Below, one piece after another: positions 36,501 through 46,719 of a DNA stretch of 64,000 nt. The notes beneath the pieces were generated by a model that was not told where the DNA came from, searched no databases, and saw nothing but the letters and a program-made list of their open reading frames with translations. The number at the start of each line of letters is the position of its first letter. Within the stretch, counting starts at the first letter, position 1. The position numbers were made by a program, and so were the translations under genes. Source of the stretch: Adiantum capillus-veneris (lineage: Eukaryota > Streptophyta > Polypodiopsida > Polypodiales > Pteridaceae); assembly GCA_014529385.2 (NCBI GenBank), contig CM043958.1:151762793-151826792 (forward strand), in the 5' to 3' direction.

Positions 36501-36891
36501 ACCCAAACGTAGTTCTTTATCAATGAGATAATGTAAGAAGCTAACTGCCAAATATTGTGGACCTTTTGTAATCACATAGCGGATTTATGATCAAGCTTAC
36601 AAACTCTTGTTACCACCACACATAAAGGTACATGATGTTTTTCACGTCAGCTTACTCAAGAAATATGTACCTGATCCACAATCTATTCTTGATGATTCTC
36701 TATTATCTACCTCTACTGATGAAACTTTTGAAGTATATCTCGAAGTGATACTTTAGAGTAGAACCAAGCCTCTACATAATCGGACCATTATTGAAAACCT
36801 TGTTAAATGGTTAGCATACCCTCAGGAAGATGCCACTTGGGAACGTGATGATGTAATGAGACTAAATTATCCAGATTTAATATCGAGGTGA
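33565..36891 (+). pseudogene. Pol of element T (protease, RT, RNase H, integrase, chromodomain-like tail)
   Basis: Protease starts at 33,565 (EHQGVNGQFSVIQ). Its active site reads D-S-R (33,652-33,660) where DSG is required, and the second signature is ILEMDWL (usually ILGMDWL). [57 protein letters not shown], then FFDGILVH at 34,632-34,655, where the second catalytic Asp is Gly. RNase H: TVLTDASGQAIGSVLSQDG, HDLELLSVVHALK. Integrase: AGHPGYIKTYSTVRKSFFW, RCLICQRIKAERSG, MDFIIGLPTSLGYDSIFVVV, YHPQTDGQTEKTNQ. Tail: VHDVFHVSLLKKYVPDPQ and chromodomain-like VKWLAYPQEDATWERDDVMR ending at TGA 36,889-36,891. At least eight stops or frameshifts: a dead copy. Confidence 0.93.
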
Positions 36892-36915
36892 GGACACCTC
36901 GATTTTTTCAAGTAT

Positions 36916-36922
36916 GGGAGGA
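36916..36922 (+). other. Polypurine tract of element T
   Basis: GGGAGGA directly before TG of the right LTR and 25 bases after the pol stop. Confidence 0.7.
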
Positions 36923-38114
36923 TGTAAGATCCTCAAATTTTGGGTCTCTTTTAAAAATATTCTATTTTGCCAATTTTTGACTTAAATGCTTGATTGACAG
37001 TAGTGGAAGGTTTTAAAGTAAAAAGCAAGGCCGTTTCCATGTTCTTGTAGGTTAAACGAACATTTGGTTCAGTTTTGGAAAAATTCACTATTTTTAGCTT
37101 TTTCATGTTTTTTATGCTTTTAGGTTCTTTTCTGCAAAAAGCAAGGTCGGGATCTACGTGTTTCGAGGAAGCTATGGTTCAATTTTATAAAAATCTATTT
37201 TTTGAGTGCTTTCCACACTATTTATCTTTTCATGATTTTTGGTGCTTTTCAGTGAAAAGCGAATCTGCTTTCTTATTCCAATGGATGAGGGAAACCCGTG
37301 CTTCAATTTTAGGGGGAAAAAAATCTTTTTATACTATTTTTAGCTTTTTGTGCTTTTCGGTGTGTTTTGAAAAGCAATGTGCTTTTTATGATGACCTAAA
37401 CATAAAAATATTAATTTTAGTCTTCGCCGTCAGATTTATAAATGATCATCCGAAGCAAAAACGGGACCAAACGGGATTTTTACGGGAATTATTTTTATGA
37501 AAAGCGATACCGTAGATACATCAGGACAGTACGGGAAAGTCATAATTATGTCGGGACATTACGGTGTGGCATAGACTAGCTAAGGTTCCATTAGTTGGCC
37601 AGATACTATTCAATTGGTCACTTTTACTGAAAAAATTGAATGGTAAGTGGGAGAGTTGACCACCAAAAGTTGTGCCATGTTTTTAGAAAAGACTGGAGTT
37701 TTTTTTCAAAAGCAGGAAGCTAATCCTGGATGAGAGGTAGCACTACCTGTAGCTTAGGACACACTTCGGGCAATTGAAAAACCTATAAATTGGCATAGAC
37801 ACCTCAGTTTTCAGGGCTGTCTATTACGTCTACTACCGCAAGGCTAATATGTATCTATTGTACGAAGTGGTGTGAGATCTTCATCACCATCCCCATAAGC
37901 TCTTCTCTCTCGGGGGGAAGAAGAAGAAGAAGAAGGATATTCTCTCTCTACTTGCTTATTATCTCCTCTCTCGTTTCACGGTGTACGCTCTCTGGAAGCT
38001 TTCGTGCAGATACCTCTATGTAGCTCTCATCGCCACTCCCTTGCGGCAAAGCAAGAATTCTTTCAACAACCCCTAATCGATTCTAAAGCACGGTGAGAAG
38101 CTCTAAACTCCATA
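36923..38114 (+). repeat. Right (3') LTR of element T
   Basis: Matches 10,325-11,514 end to end with many substitutions. Starts TGTAAGATCC after the polypurine tract and ends CTCCATA. TATA box at 37,783-37,790. A CT microsatellite (38,125-38,145) follows outside the LTR. Confidence 0.88.
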
Positions 38115-40366
38115 GTCATCATCATCTCTCTCTCTCTCTCTCTCTATGTCGTTTTTCTGAGTAGTCACCCTCTCGGTGATTGTTTTTTTGTATACGAGTG
38201 CATGTGAGGATTAACCGAGTACGTATGAAGTTGCCCCATGATTATTTTATCATGTTTGACACGCTGATTTATGCACATGATGCGTTTATGATCACGTGCG
38301 TGCATAAAAAGCGCTTTTCGTTTCACGTCATAGAGGTGGTAGGAACACTGTTTTGGTCGTAGCTGACAACCGTTATGAATCAGTCCAAACCATTTATACC
38401 AAAGATAAAACACATCATTTAGAACATTTCCTCTCTTAGGTGTCATGTGAAAATCACGCACGAGCTAAGAGATATGGTCAAAAAATAGCTTGCTGCCCAC
38501 TGCATGACCATATTTTTTTACTCCAAGCTCCTTGGAGAACCACTATATAGATTTACCGGATGGGCAAACCCACTTAACCAACTGAAAATCTTGATAAAAC
38601 TTGATGATAAACGTATTTAGGTCTCCGTTATCACCTCGAAAATGCGAGTTAGTAATCGTTCCATAACCGGTTTTACCTACACGTGTTGGGGTGCTACCAA
38701 GGGGGGTTACTATATGATGTCTTGAGATAACTAAGATGTTTATATATGATTTATGGTTTTTTTTGGTGAGTTGATTTCAGCTATTAGATGGCCATAAATT
38801 TATGTGAGAGTATATGGTTACACATCCAGAACCGCATAGACAAATATGATTAAAGTGGCTTTCCTTTTGGGTTACCGTTTGTTGTGTGAGTACATATGGG
38901 TGAAGTGATGCGATAGAGTGTTAGTCTATATTATGGAGCTGAGCTTGATGCATTGGTTTGAGGTCAAATACTTTCATTTGCATGCTATGCACGCTCCCAA
39001 AAATGTCAAAAAGTTGTTTTTTGCAGATGTGTGAAGTTATGGTTTATGGTTGACCTAAAGGATGGAGATGTTTTGCATCATGTTTATGGTGATGAAATGT
39101 TATCATATGATGTATGGAAACTTATGGATTGATGTGGATGCCTCAATGTTATGATTGCTTTTCATCTTTCTAGGTCAAAAACTAGCTCTATGCGCTAGGG
39201 AGGTGAAGTGCAGATGTGATACATCAACTTTGCATGGTTGGATGTTGTAAAAATTGGATTTTTATATCATGATTAGTTGCTCGTCATACTCTTTTTAAGC
39301 ATGAAAGAATCTTGTCTTCAGAGTCATATGTGTATGAAGTCTGATTGATTGTAGGGGATAAATCAAGTGTGGGAGTTGGTTCATTGTGATTATGATTGGT
39401 GGTTAAGGGCTGAGATTTCCTCATGGATTATGGTTGTGATTTTATGGTGGAATCCAGGGTGACTCGTGGTTTTTTTTTATGTATATAGTTATGCTACCAA
39501 AATTTTTACAGCCATGTTATGTTCTAAAGTGGTTATTCAGGATTGGTCGTGCCTCACCTAAGTTGGGTGGAGTCCTCACCTGTGTGATGTGATTGGATTA
39601 TGGTTTATGGTTTTGGGATTGGATCATGAAGTGATCTAGATGGTTTATGGTAGACGTGTAAGGATAGAGACCCTGTACAGTCTAGCTACTTGGAAAAGAT
39701 TGCTTGTGCGTATGGAAAGTACTATTGTGATTGGATTCATGTGTTGTGTTTCTCATGGCAACGTCACTATAAGACTAGGATCACCTACATTGCTTAGCCT
39801 TAGACTAAAGGGTCATTGACCTAGGGCTTTGCTGGATCGGAGGTGTTACCTAGGTCTTCTTCTTTTTGTTAGGCTTATATATACGGTTAGTGCATCGGGG
39901 GTTGAATGACCTACACAGCTAACGCGTTGGGGATTTTGCCTTGTCTTTGCCTAAACATCTGGTGCTGGGCATCAAAGAGGCATGGTGCCTAAACTGATAG
40001 GGTTGGTGTTGATACCCTACCACCTACTAGTACTTGGGATCCTTTCAGAGATCGGGTTCATGCAGGGAGGCCAAGCGGCCTCAGCCTATGTCTGGCTCAA
40101 GTAGGTTGGAGGCGTTCTCGCTCGCTCCCAGCAAAGTGAAGTTCTCTCTATCTGTAGTAGAGTGGATGTGGATGGGTGGACCAGTCAATCCCTACACAGG
40201 GTCCGGTGCTCTGCTAGTTATTTTGTCATAACTGTTTTGATGTTATAGTATATCCTGATTTTGTCATTGCATTAATACATGGTTGCCTGTTTCATTTAGA
40301 TAGGGCATTTAAAGATTCTCTATTGTCATTCTCTCACGTCTCTGATCACTCTAGTTCACCTCCACT

Positions 40367-40402
<36 letters not shown>

Positions 40403-40740
40403 CCCCCCCCCCCCCCCCGAAATGCGGTGTACACATATATTCACCCTCCACAATGTTATATTTTTTCTTGAGTACGCTTTCATTCATAACACCCATTCAA
40501 GGATAGCACTAGTGGCTAGGTGCCTCTGGATGCAGTCCGGCTCATGGCCTAAAATCTATGCTTGGTTGGGCGTTGAGAGCTCCTCCCCTATGCAAACGCT
40601 TTCCTAACTCTGATGTATACGCAAATTGTATAAAGGTATAAATTGTATATTTTGTGCATAGACCCCCGGGGATTGGTATCTCTCAATTAATTTTAATTAT
40701 CAAATCGGAACCTATTAAATAATCTTTTTAAATTTTCAAA
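38115..40740. other. No gene recognised; interval between the two halves of element B
   Basis: No transposon domain or exon pattern was found on either strand. The sequence has scattered TTATGGTT-type phrases and a CT/poly-C microsatellite (40,371-40,418). Because RNase H of element B stops at ~40,741 and resumes at ~10,310, this interval may be a further insertion or a rearranged stretch. Confidence 0.4.
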
Positions 40741-41790
40741 GCATGCACTACAATAGTCAATCCTTTCTCATATGTGCTAAATTCAAATTCAGAGGGTTTA
40801 AATTTATGACTTTTAAATGTGAGTGGATGGTTATCTTGCATGAGAACTACACCAATACCTTTCTCACTACCATCAGTGATTACAACAAAGAATGTTGATT
40901 AAATTTAGGTAATTATAGCACAAGTGCATTAGTCAAAGCATTCTTTAGTGTAGTGAATGAACTTTCTTGTAAATCAATCCATATATATGGTGTGTTTTTC
41001 TTTGATAGGAGAGTCATCTAATGAGATTTATAAGCAAAATTATAAACAAACTTCTTATAATAATTGCATAGACCAATGAAAAAACATAGCTCATGCAAGT
41101 TTTTGGGTCTAAGCCATGATTGAATAGCTTCAATTTTCTTGGGGTCTACATGTATTCCCTTTCCCGATACAATGTGTCCCAAATACTCAATTTCAGATTG
41201 GAAAACTAAACTCTTTTTGGGATTAAGGTATAGATCATTTTGTGAAAGATGGTCAAAGACACGTGTTAAATGTTGCTTATGTTCTTGCTCAAATTTACTA
41301 AACACCAGTATATCATCAAAAAATACAATGAAAAATCTTGATGTTCAATAAAAATTATTTTCATCATGCGTGTGAAGGTGGGTGGTGCATTTGTCAGACC
41401 AAATGACATGACAAGAAATTCATAGTGCCACGTTTGTGGTTTGAATGTAGTTTTGTAAACATCTTCCTCAAATATGGACTCTAGTAATAGGAAATCTATT
41501 CTTAATGGCCATCTTATTTAAAGCCTTTTAGTCAATACACATATGAAAGGTTCCATTTTTCTTCTTAACAAGTACTAGAGCTTTGTATGGTGAACTACTA
41601 GGTCTAATAAACCTTGTCGATCAAGGAGTGATCGAGTAAGTCTATGATTTGGTTTTGTATCTCCCTATGTGCGGTTGGGTTACATGATAGGGTGCTCTGC
41701 AGGGAGGTTCACTACACGAGATAATATCAGTTTTATGGTCTTTTGTACATGATGGTGGTATTCCAAGAGGAAAATCATGCATGAAAAAAT
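40741..41790 (-). pseudogene. Element B: RT and start of RNase H
   Basis: From high to low: an RT approach region (DFPLGIPPSCTKDHK, then QNQIIDLLDHSLI), KNGTFHMCIDYKALNK-like remnant, [18 protein letters not shown], catalytic [19 protein letters not shown] near 41,300-41,335, LNPKKSLVFQSEIEYLGHIV, IGLCNYYKKFV, and RNase H VITDGSEKGIGVVLMQDNHP with EFSTYEKGL down to ~40,741. Several frameshifts. Strand and domain order fit the relic at 8,668-10,310, whose frame starts near the end of RNase H. I read them as one chromovirus copy split by the insertion of T. Confidence 0.8.
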
Positions 41791-41797
41791 CCTTAAA

Positions 41798-42866
41798 CTA
41801 TGATAGAAAATCATCGTGTGTAGTGATGTGAAGTTTCAGTGTTAGAGTTGTCCCTAGTATTATCTTCTCCTCAAGGTTTGCATCTGGTAGCACATAAAAT
41901 AGGTGCCAACAAGTATCTCTATCCACTTTGACATTCATATGAACTTTACCTATTGTTTTGAAGATGGAATTGTTTACACTCCGTAAATTATTTTGAAAAC
42001 GTTCCACAACTTTGGTTGTCATCTTGACATATGTAGTGTACTCAATGGCATTTTTTGCAGCTAAAATGTCAACTAGTTCTCTTACAATGTAGCCCATGTA
42101 TGAGCCGCAAGAATTTTGGCATCCATTTTTTCCTACAAGTCTTCATTGTGTTGGATTTGACACATGTTTACAACTATTAAACTTCTCATTGTTGTAGTGC
42201 TTTTTGCTTCAAGATCCATCTTTGAGCCTCCTCATGAGCTTGCTCTACAAATTATTGTCTTTTCATTTTTTGCCTTGTGGCTCTATATAATTTCATCAAC
42301 ATTTTATTGATTAGTGGAAAATGATATTTTCTTAATCAACATCCACTAATCCAACTAGTCATGATATCACCACCTAATCCACTATTCCAACTAGCCATGA
42401 TGATATCACCACTTTAAGTGGCAAGCTTTTTATACCCCCATTTGGCAAGACATCTTTGATTACAAATGGTCCATTTAAATTTTGGGATATGTTTCTTTAA
42501 GGAGGACATTAAAACGAAGCCCCCTTTTTTGAAATCTTTGGTACTCAAGCAAGAGTCAAAGAATCGTTTTTATTTTCATTTTTGAAATCTTTGTGATGAG
42601 GCAAGAGTCAAAGAGTTGTTGTTGTTTTCATATTTTAGCATACATATGTGCTATGTCTACAAGCCTTTGCTCATCTAACTTTTCTAATTCTGGTTCATCC
42701 TTTCTAATTGCTTTACGACTCTTTAAGCAGGCAATCAAAGTTTCATTGGCAATATACCATCTAGCCCATAAACTAAATTGAATGGAGTCATGTTTAAAGC
42801 ATATCTTGTAAAGACATATGCATAAAAAAACAAAGCTATCCCACATATATCGTTCTTTCTTGTGGC
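41798..42866 (-). pseudogene. N-family relic: integrase tail and second protease-like domain
   Basis: 42,860-42,300 aligns by eye with the integrase C-terminal part of element N (WISGC-LRKYHFPL versus WISGCHLKKYNLPL; the '..PFNLVYG' side is partly lost). The open frame 42,097-41,798 reads EYTTYVKMTTKVVERFQNNL, GKVHMNVKVDRDTCWHLFYV and NLEEKIILGTT, which I interpret as the C-terminal half of the post-integrase protease. The ILGTT is followed almost at once by RT of element B, so a recombination junction lies near 41,790. About 250 bp of integrase present in N is absent at the CACTA site. Confidence 0.6.
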
Positions 42867-42891
42867 TTTCACTACAAGAGGTTGTGTGCTC

Positions 42892-43163
42892 TTGTGACGC
42901 TCTTAGCGACGGAAATACACTGGGTTTTTATACCCCCCGGCGTCGCTATAATCGTCGCTAAAAGCGTCGCTACGAGAGCGTCGCTATCTGCGTCGCTATA
43001 GGCGTCGCTATAGGCGTCGCTATGAGCGTCGCTATATAGCGACGCTCATAGCGATGCCTATAGCGACGCAGATAGCGACGCTCTCACAGAAGAGTATAGC
43101 GACGCATATAGCGACGCTACAGAGCCATAAATAGCGACGCTTATAGCGACGCCTGAGAGAATA
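42892..43163. repeat. Left subterminal repeats of the CACTA element
   Basis: At least 15 copies of the decamer GCGTCGCTAT or its complement. 42,974-43,085 is a 112-bp imperfect palindrome centred on GCGTCGCTATATAGCGACGC, with one extra unit in the left arm. In En/Spm such subterminal repeats are the binding sites of the TnpA-type protein. Confidence 0.88.
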
Positions 43164-43517
43164 TTTTTTTGGTGGTAGGGCATTGAATGCCCTGCCACCC
43201 ATCAACCATATTGTACTTGATTCACTTTTTTAAAAAAGTGCAAAGGTAAATAATAGACCCAAAATAGTCACCCACAAGACGCATTGTTTGCAAAATTGAC
43301 AATTGTACACATCATAGACAAACTGAATTGATTGGCAAATGTAATAATGACAATTGTACAACATCATAGGCATAAAGAATTGATTGGCAAAAGGAATTGC
43401 GGTGACAAATGTAATAATATACATGGTTCAAAAAGACGTATAAAATCCGTCTCATGATACATAAGCTATGAGAAACCCTAAACTAATGCTATCTAACTAC
43501 GGCTAAACTGACGTCGT

Positions 43518-44618
43518 CTAATCAGACGTCTCATCGCGTCCAAGCGGCGTATCTGTCGGATTCTGCAAAAAAAGACAATAAGACAGTTTTCAGTAAATAT
43601 AAACATATAACGACATTTATAAAACAATACAAAAAATAAAAAAGAGTAAACCCTAATACTAACCATGCCGCCGCGAGAACTGAGAATGTCCATCAGGGCG
43701 TTTAAGCCCTTCCTGCCTGCGTACTCGCGCTCGTACGGTGTGGGATCACGTCCTGTCATCGACCACTGTCAAAACATACAAAGATTTCATTATGTTAGAA
43801 CTAAAAAACTCATAAACCCTAAACTATCGAACATGCATAAAGAGCAATGTGAAAAGACTTACAAAATCGGCCTCAAATGATGCCCATCCACCGCTCCCCA
43901 AGTGGTGCGAGCTCCCTGCCTCTACTCGCGCTCTGGCTGCATCCTTTTGTTGCTTCCACTTGTCGGGATTCTCGCGCGCTGCTTTCTTCGCATTCTTCCA
44001 ATCTTCTTTGGCCAGCCAATCTGGCCTATTCCACCCATTCTTGATTGCTTTTTGCACTTCGGAACGCTTGTGTTTGCAGTATTCGCGCATTCGAATCTTC
44101 ATCAGGTCTTCATTGAAGCGCTGATCCCGTGTTGGAACGGGAAACTCATCATGAAGTATGCTGATGACTCTGTTTTTTAAATCACTTGGTACTTCACTCC
44201 ATTTGTTTAGTATATAGTGTCTAAACAGCTGAGAGCAAAGACCACGCATGCGCGAGATCACCTTCTTGCCGTCATCATCCATGATGATGCCGCCGCTGAT
44301 GTCGACGAAGTAAGGCAAGCCCTCTGGCCGGTGACGCGTGAACCTGGGTGTCCCGGCAGGGGTCCCAAAGCGCCTGCGAATACGTTTATTGGGTTGCAAG
44401 ATTGCTGCTTGTTGGCCAGCGTCAGAGTCCGACGAGTTATAATTGGCAACAACTCGATCTATAATAGATGGATCGAACTCGCCAAATTCGCGAACGTGCT
44501 GCAAAGAAACACGTCTTGTCCGTTGCACAGCATGCTTGCATTGATTACAAGGACATAAGACCCTCGTTGAGAGATAGGTGTTTCGGTTGGACGGTCCCAC
44601 ATCCTCGTCGCTACTCAT
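43518..44618 (-). CDS. CACTA-encoded Transposase_24 (Ptta/En/Spm)-like protein, three exons
   Basis: Exons 44,618-43,863, 43,765-43,664 and 43,562-43,518, all joined in phase 0, give 300 residues. Introns are 97 and 101 bp with GTAAGT and GTTAGT donors and pyrimidine-rich CAG acceptors. Exon 1 starts MSSDEDVGPSNR and has CPCNQCKHAVQRTRR (CxxC pair), a basic patch (KRIRRRFGTP), then WSEVPSDLKNRVISILHDEF and a Lys/Arg/Trp-rich helix (NRPDWLAKEDWKNAKKAA). It ends SSHHLGSGGWASFEADF, joined to WSMTGRDPTPYERE in exon 2. The 'W..V......V...L...F' and 'H..G...F........GR.P...E' order is that of plant Ptta/En/Spm (Transposase_24) proteins. Likely role: DNA binding at the subterminal repeats, like TnpA (inference). 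No in-frame lesion was seen. Exon 3 is only 15 codons including the stop, so its use should be verified. Confidence 0.78.
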
Positions 44619-44683
44619 AATGAGGATAAAAAACTTATAACCTGGACAACAAATTTAATATTCTATTGGCATTCTTCGTCTTA

Positions 44684-44685
<2 letters not shown>

Positions 44686-44731
<46 letters not shown>
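44686..44731. repeat. (CT)n microsatellite upstream of the CACTA gene
   Basis: About 22 CT units ~70 bp upstream of the transposase start codon; GA/CT tracts are common in plant promoters, but function here is unknown. Confidence 0.9.
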
Positions 44732-44732
<1 letters not shown>

Positions 44733-45730
44733 ACCTCACATTCTCTAGTCATGTCCAATCCCCGCACACCTCGGTCTAGAGGTGCACGGAGATCAGAACC
44801 ACCGGGTTATAATCTCGTCTTTATTGGTCAATACCTATATTTGTGGGTACAAGAAATCTAGACACCCACGTCTACATGATACTGCATGTAGTGGACAAAA
44901 TCCCTTTGCCTCTTCTCTAGCTGTAGCACTTCACTTCATCTTAACATCTTTTCACAGTAGATCTTTTCACTGTTCGTTTAACTCTAAACCCTAAACCGTA
45001 AGTAATTCTTGCGTGGACTCGATCTAACGTAAATAAGCGTAAATCTAAATAAACGTAAATCTAACTAAAAATAAAGCTAAATCTAATTTAACGTAAGTCT
45101 AATGACTAGAGGTTGTCTAGATGGTCATTGTGTCGGGGATGTAGTGACTCTTGCCGCCCTGAAGATCCACCTTCTTCCCTATCTTCTGAAGACATTTCAC
45201 CAGTACTTTTGGATCGACGGAGCCCACCATGAGTGAAGGCAGCAATACCCTATATTCCATTGAGGGCTTTCTTCACCCGCTTCATGCAGGCATCGCAGTC
45301 TATGGAGACCCGCATCTAATCTAATATAACGTAAATCTAAATCTAGCTTAAATAAACGTAAATCTAGTTAAAAATAAACCTAAATCTAATTTAATGTAAG
45401 TCTACATATAACCTAATCTTTAACGTCTTTTAAGATAGTTTCCTACGACGTTATAACTCTCTTCTTCCTGTGTGTGTGCGCGTGTGTGGATGTGTGTGCC
45501 AATAAAAAGAGATAAATGGTATAACCTTTCTATCACCCATGCCAAGTATGATAGATTGATTATGCCATTTCTCTCTTGAATAATAGGTCTTCAGTTCAAC
45601 TCCTCGTCGGCTAGATCTTTAGGTCTTTTAATTTTAATTAGTTTCCTACGACGCTCCCTTAGTTTCTCTTTCTTTCTCTTTCAATGTGTGTGCGTTTTTT
45701 TGGATCGTATGCATGTTTTCTTTCTCTTTT
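44732..45730. other. CACTA internal non-coding region
   Basis: No gene recognised. A diverged direct repeat of TAAACGTAAATCTA-type sequence occurs at about 45,028-45,110 and 45,318-45,410. A telobox CTAAACCCTAAACC lies at 44,984-44,997. Confidence 0.5.
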
Positions 45731-45885
45731 CCTCTCTCAATGTGTGCGTTTTTTGTTTATGCATGTTCTCTCTCTCTTTTCCTCTCTCAATGCGTGCGTT
45801 TTTTGTTTATGCATGTTCTCTCTCTCTTTTTCTCTCTCAATGTGTGTGTGCATTCTTTGTTTATGTATGTGTGTGCGTTTTTGCA

Positions 45886-45920
<35 letters not shown>

Positions 45921-46041
45921 AAAAACACTATGTGTGTGTGTGTATGTGTGTGTGTGAGAGAGAGAGAGAGGGAGAGAGAAAGAGGGGAAGGGAACATGAG
46001 AATGAGGAGAGGGAAGGAGCATACCTGGCTCTCCTTCCTCT

Positions 46042-46095
<54 letters not shown>

Positions 46096-46135
46096 GAAAA
46101 AGAGAGAGAGAGAGAGAGAGAGAGAGTGAGGGAGA
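45731..46135. repeat. 50-bp tandem repeat and compound CT/GT/GA microsatellites inside the CACTA element
   Basis: A 50-bp unit (CCTCTCTCAATGTGTGCG...) is repeated from 45,731 and 45,781, with a third degenerate unit from 45,831. CT (45,890-45,920), GT (45,930-45,956), GA (to 45,980), a long GT run (46,047-46,091) and GA (46,098-46,127) follow. The long overlapping Cys-Val and Ser-Leu frames here are artefacts. Confidence 0.9.
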
Positions 46136-46159
46136 GCGTTACCTGCTCTTTGCTTGAGG

Positions 46160-46371
46160 GCGCCGAAAAACTCAGATCTGAGATCTGAGTTTTTGGGCGC
46201 GCTCGGTTATTTTTTTTACCCCAGCTGGCGTCGCTATGAGCGTCGCTATAAGCGTCGCTATGAGCGTCGCAAATTTACAAAGAAATTTGCGACGCTTATA
46301 GCGACGCTCATAGCGACGCCGGGAATTTTTTTTTTTGAGCGTCGCTGTGTGAGCGTCGCTAATGTGAAGAG
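46160..46371. repeat. Right subterminal repeats and palindromes of the CACTA element
   Basis: 46,160-46,199 is a ~40-bp palindrome centred on AGATCTGAGATCT. 46,227-46,320 is a ~94-bp palindrome built of GCGTCGCTAT units with an AAATTT-ACAAAG-AAATTT loop. Two more units follow before the terminal repeat. Confidence 0.88.
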
Positions 46372-46386
46372 CCTCTTGTAGTGTTT

Positions 46387-46700
46387 TGCGTTAGTCCACT
46401 TTGTCAAATAATTTGTGGCTACAATAATGTATTGAGACTTGCTCTTATATTCCGATAGTTGAATGGGTCCTACAAATCAATGCCCCATTTGGAAAATTAT
46501 TTTTCTCCCATAAGGTGTCTCAATGGCACACTATCTCATCTTTGCGGCATTTTTTCCTTTGTCAAGCTTACATCACAATCTTTAACGTACTCTTTCACGT
46601 CTCAAAATAGGATTGGCCACCAAATGATAGCCATATTTAATCTAGCTATTGTATCGATGAAAACTTGCCCTTTAATTAATCTTGCTAAAACAAATAGAAA
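46387..46700 (-). pseudogene. N-family relic: integrase zinc region and start of the core
   Basis: Read on the minus strand, fragments such as NMAIIWWPILF, DVKEYVKDCDVS, SVPLRHLMGEK and FSKWGIDL align by eye with WWPTLFADAKEYVRRCDACQ...MPLRLMMGARAFAKWGIDF of element N. This is the upstream continuation of 41,798-42,866, separated from it by the CACTA insertion. Several stops. Confidence 0.72.
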
Positions 46701-46719
46701 CATTACCCAGACCCCAAGC

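Larger units (their letters stand above)
10325..38114 (+). mobile_element. Element T: chromovirus-type Ty3/Gypsy retrotransposon carrying a nested 18.8 kb element
   Basis: The ends are a pair of ~1.19 kb direct repeats (10,325-11,514 and 36,923-38,114) with the same order of motifs throughout. Inside, on the plus strand: an unrecognised ORF (11,556-13,170), gag (13,399-14,532), then, after the nested element N (14,715-33,563), protease, RT, RNase H, integrase and a chromodomain-like tail (33,565-36,891). A polypurine tract abuts the right LTR. Without N and the short duplication the element is about 8.8 kb. No clean target duplication is seen: left flank ends in CTTAA, right flank starts GTCAT. 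The left LTR begins AG instead of TG and the right ends TA instead of CA, consistent with age. It split element B. The tail sequence VKWLAYPQEDATWE places it with chromoviruses, most like the Tekay/Del group; that lineage call is inference. Confidence 0.85.
42870..46383 (-). mobile_element. CACTA (En/Spm) DNA transposon, 3,514 bp, with one transposase-like gene
   Basis: Both ends carry the 12-bp inverted repeat CACTACAAGAGG (42,870-42,881; complement at 46,372-46,383). The flanking triplets are TTT at 42,867-42,869 and TTT at 46,384-46,386, the 3-bp target duplication expected of CACTA elements. Subterminal arrays of GCGTCGCTAT occur in both orientations at both ends. One gene (43,518-44,618, minus strand) is intact. 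No sequence like the large TnpD/DDE transposase (Transposase_21) is present, so the element probably depends on a partner. It sits in the integrase of a decayed N-family copy. Intact ends and open gene suggest a young insertion. Confidence 0.93.

Noticed and set aside
42974-43085. GCGTCGCTAT arrays as a CRISPR-like repeat array
   Set aside because: Units are contiguous or palindromic without unique spacers, and lie at the ends of a CACTA transposon.
45684-46157. Four overlapping Cys-Val/Ser-Leu frames inside the CACTA element
   Set aside because: They cover CT, GT and GA microsatellites and a 50-bp repeat; artefacts.
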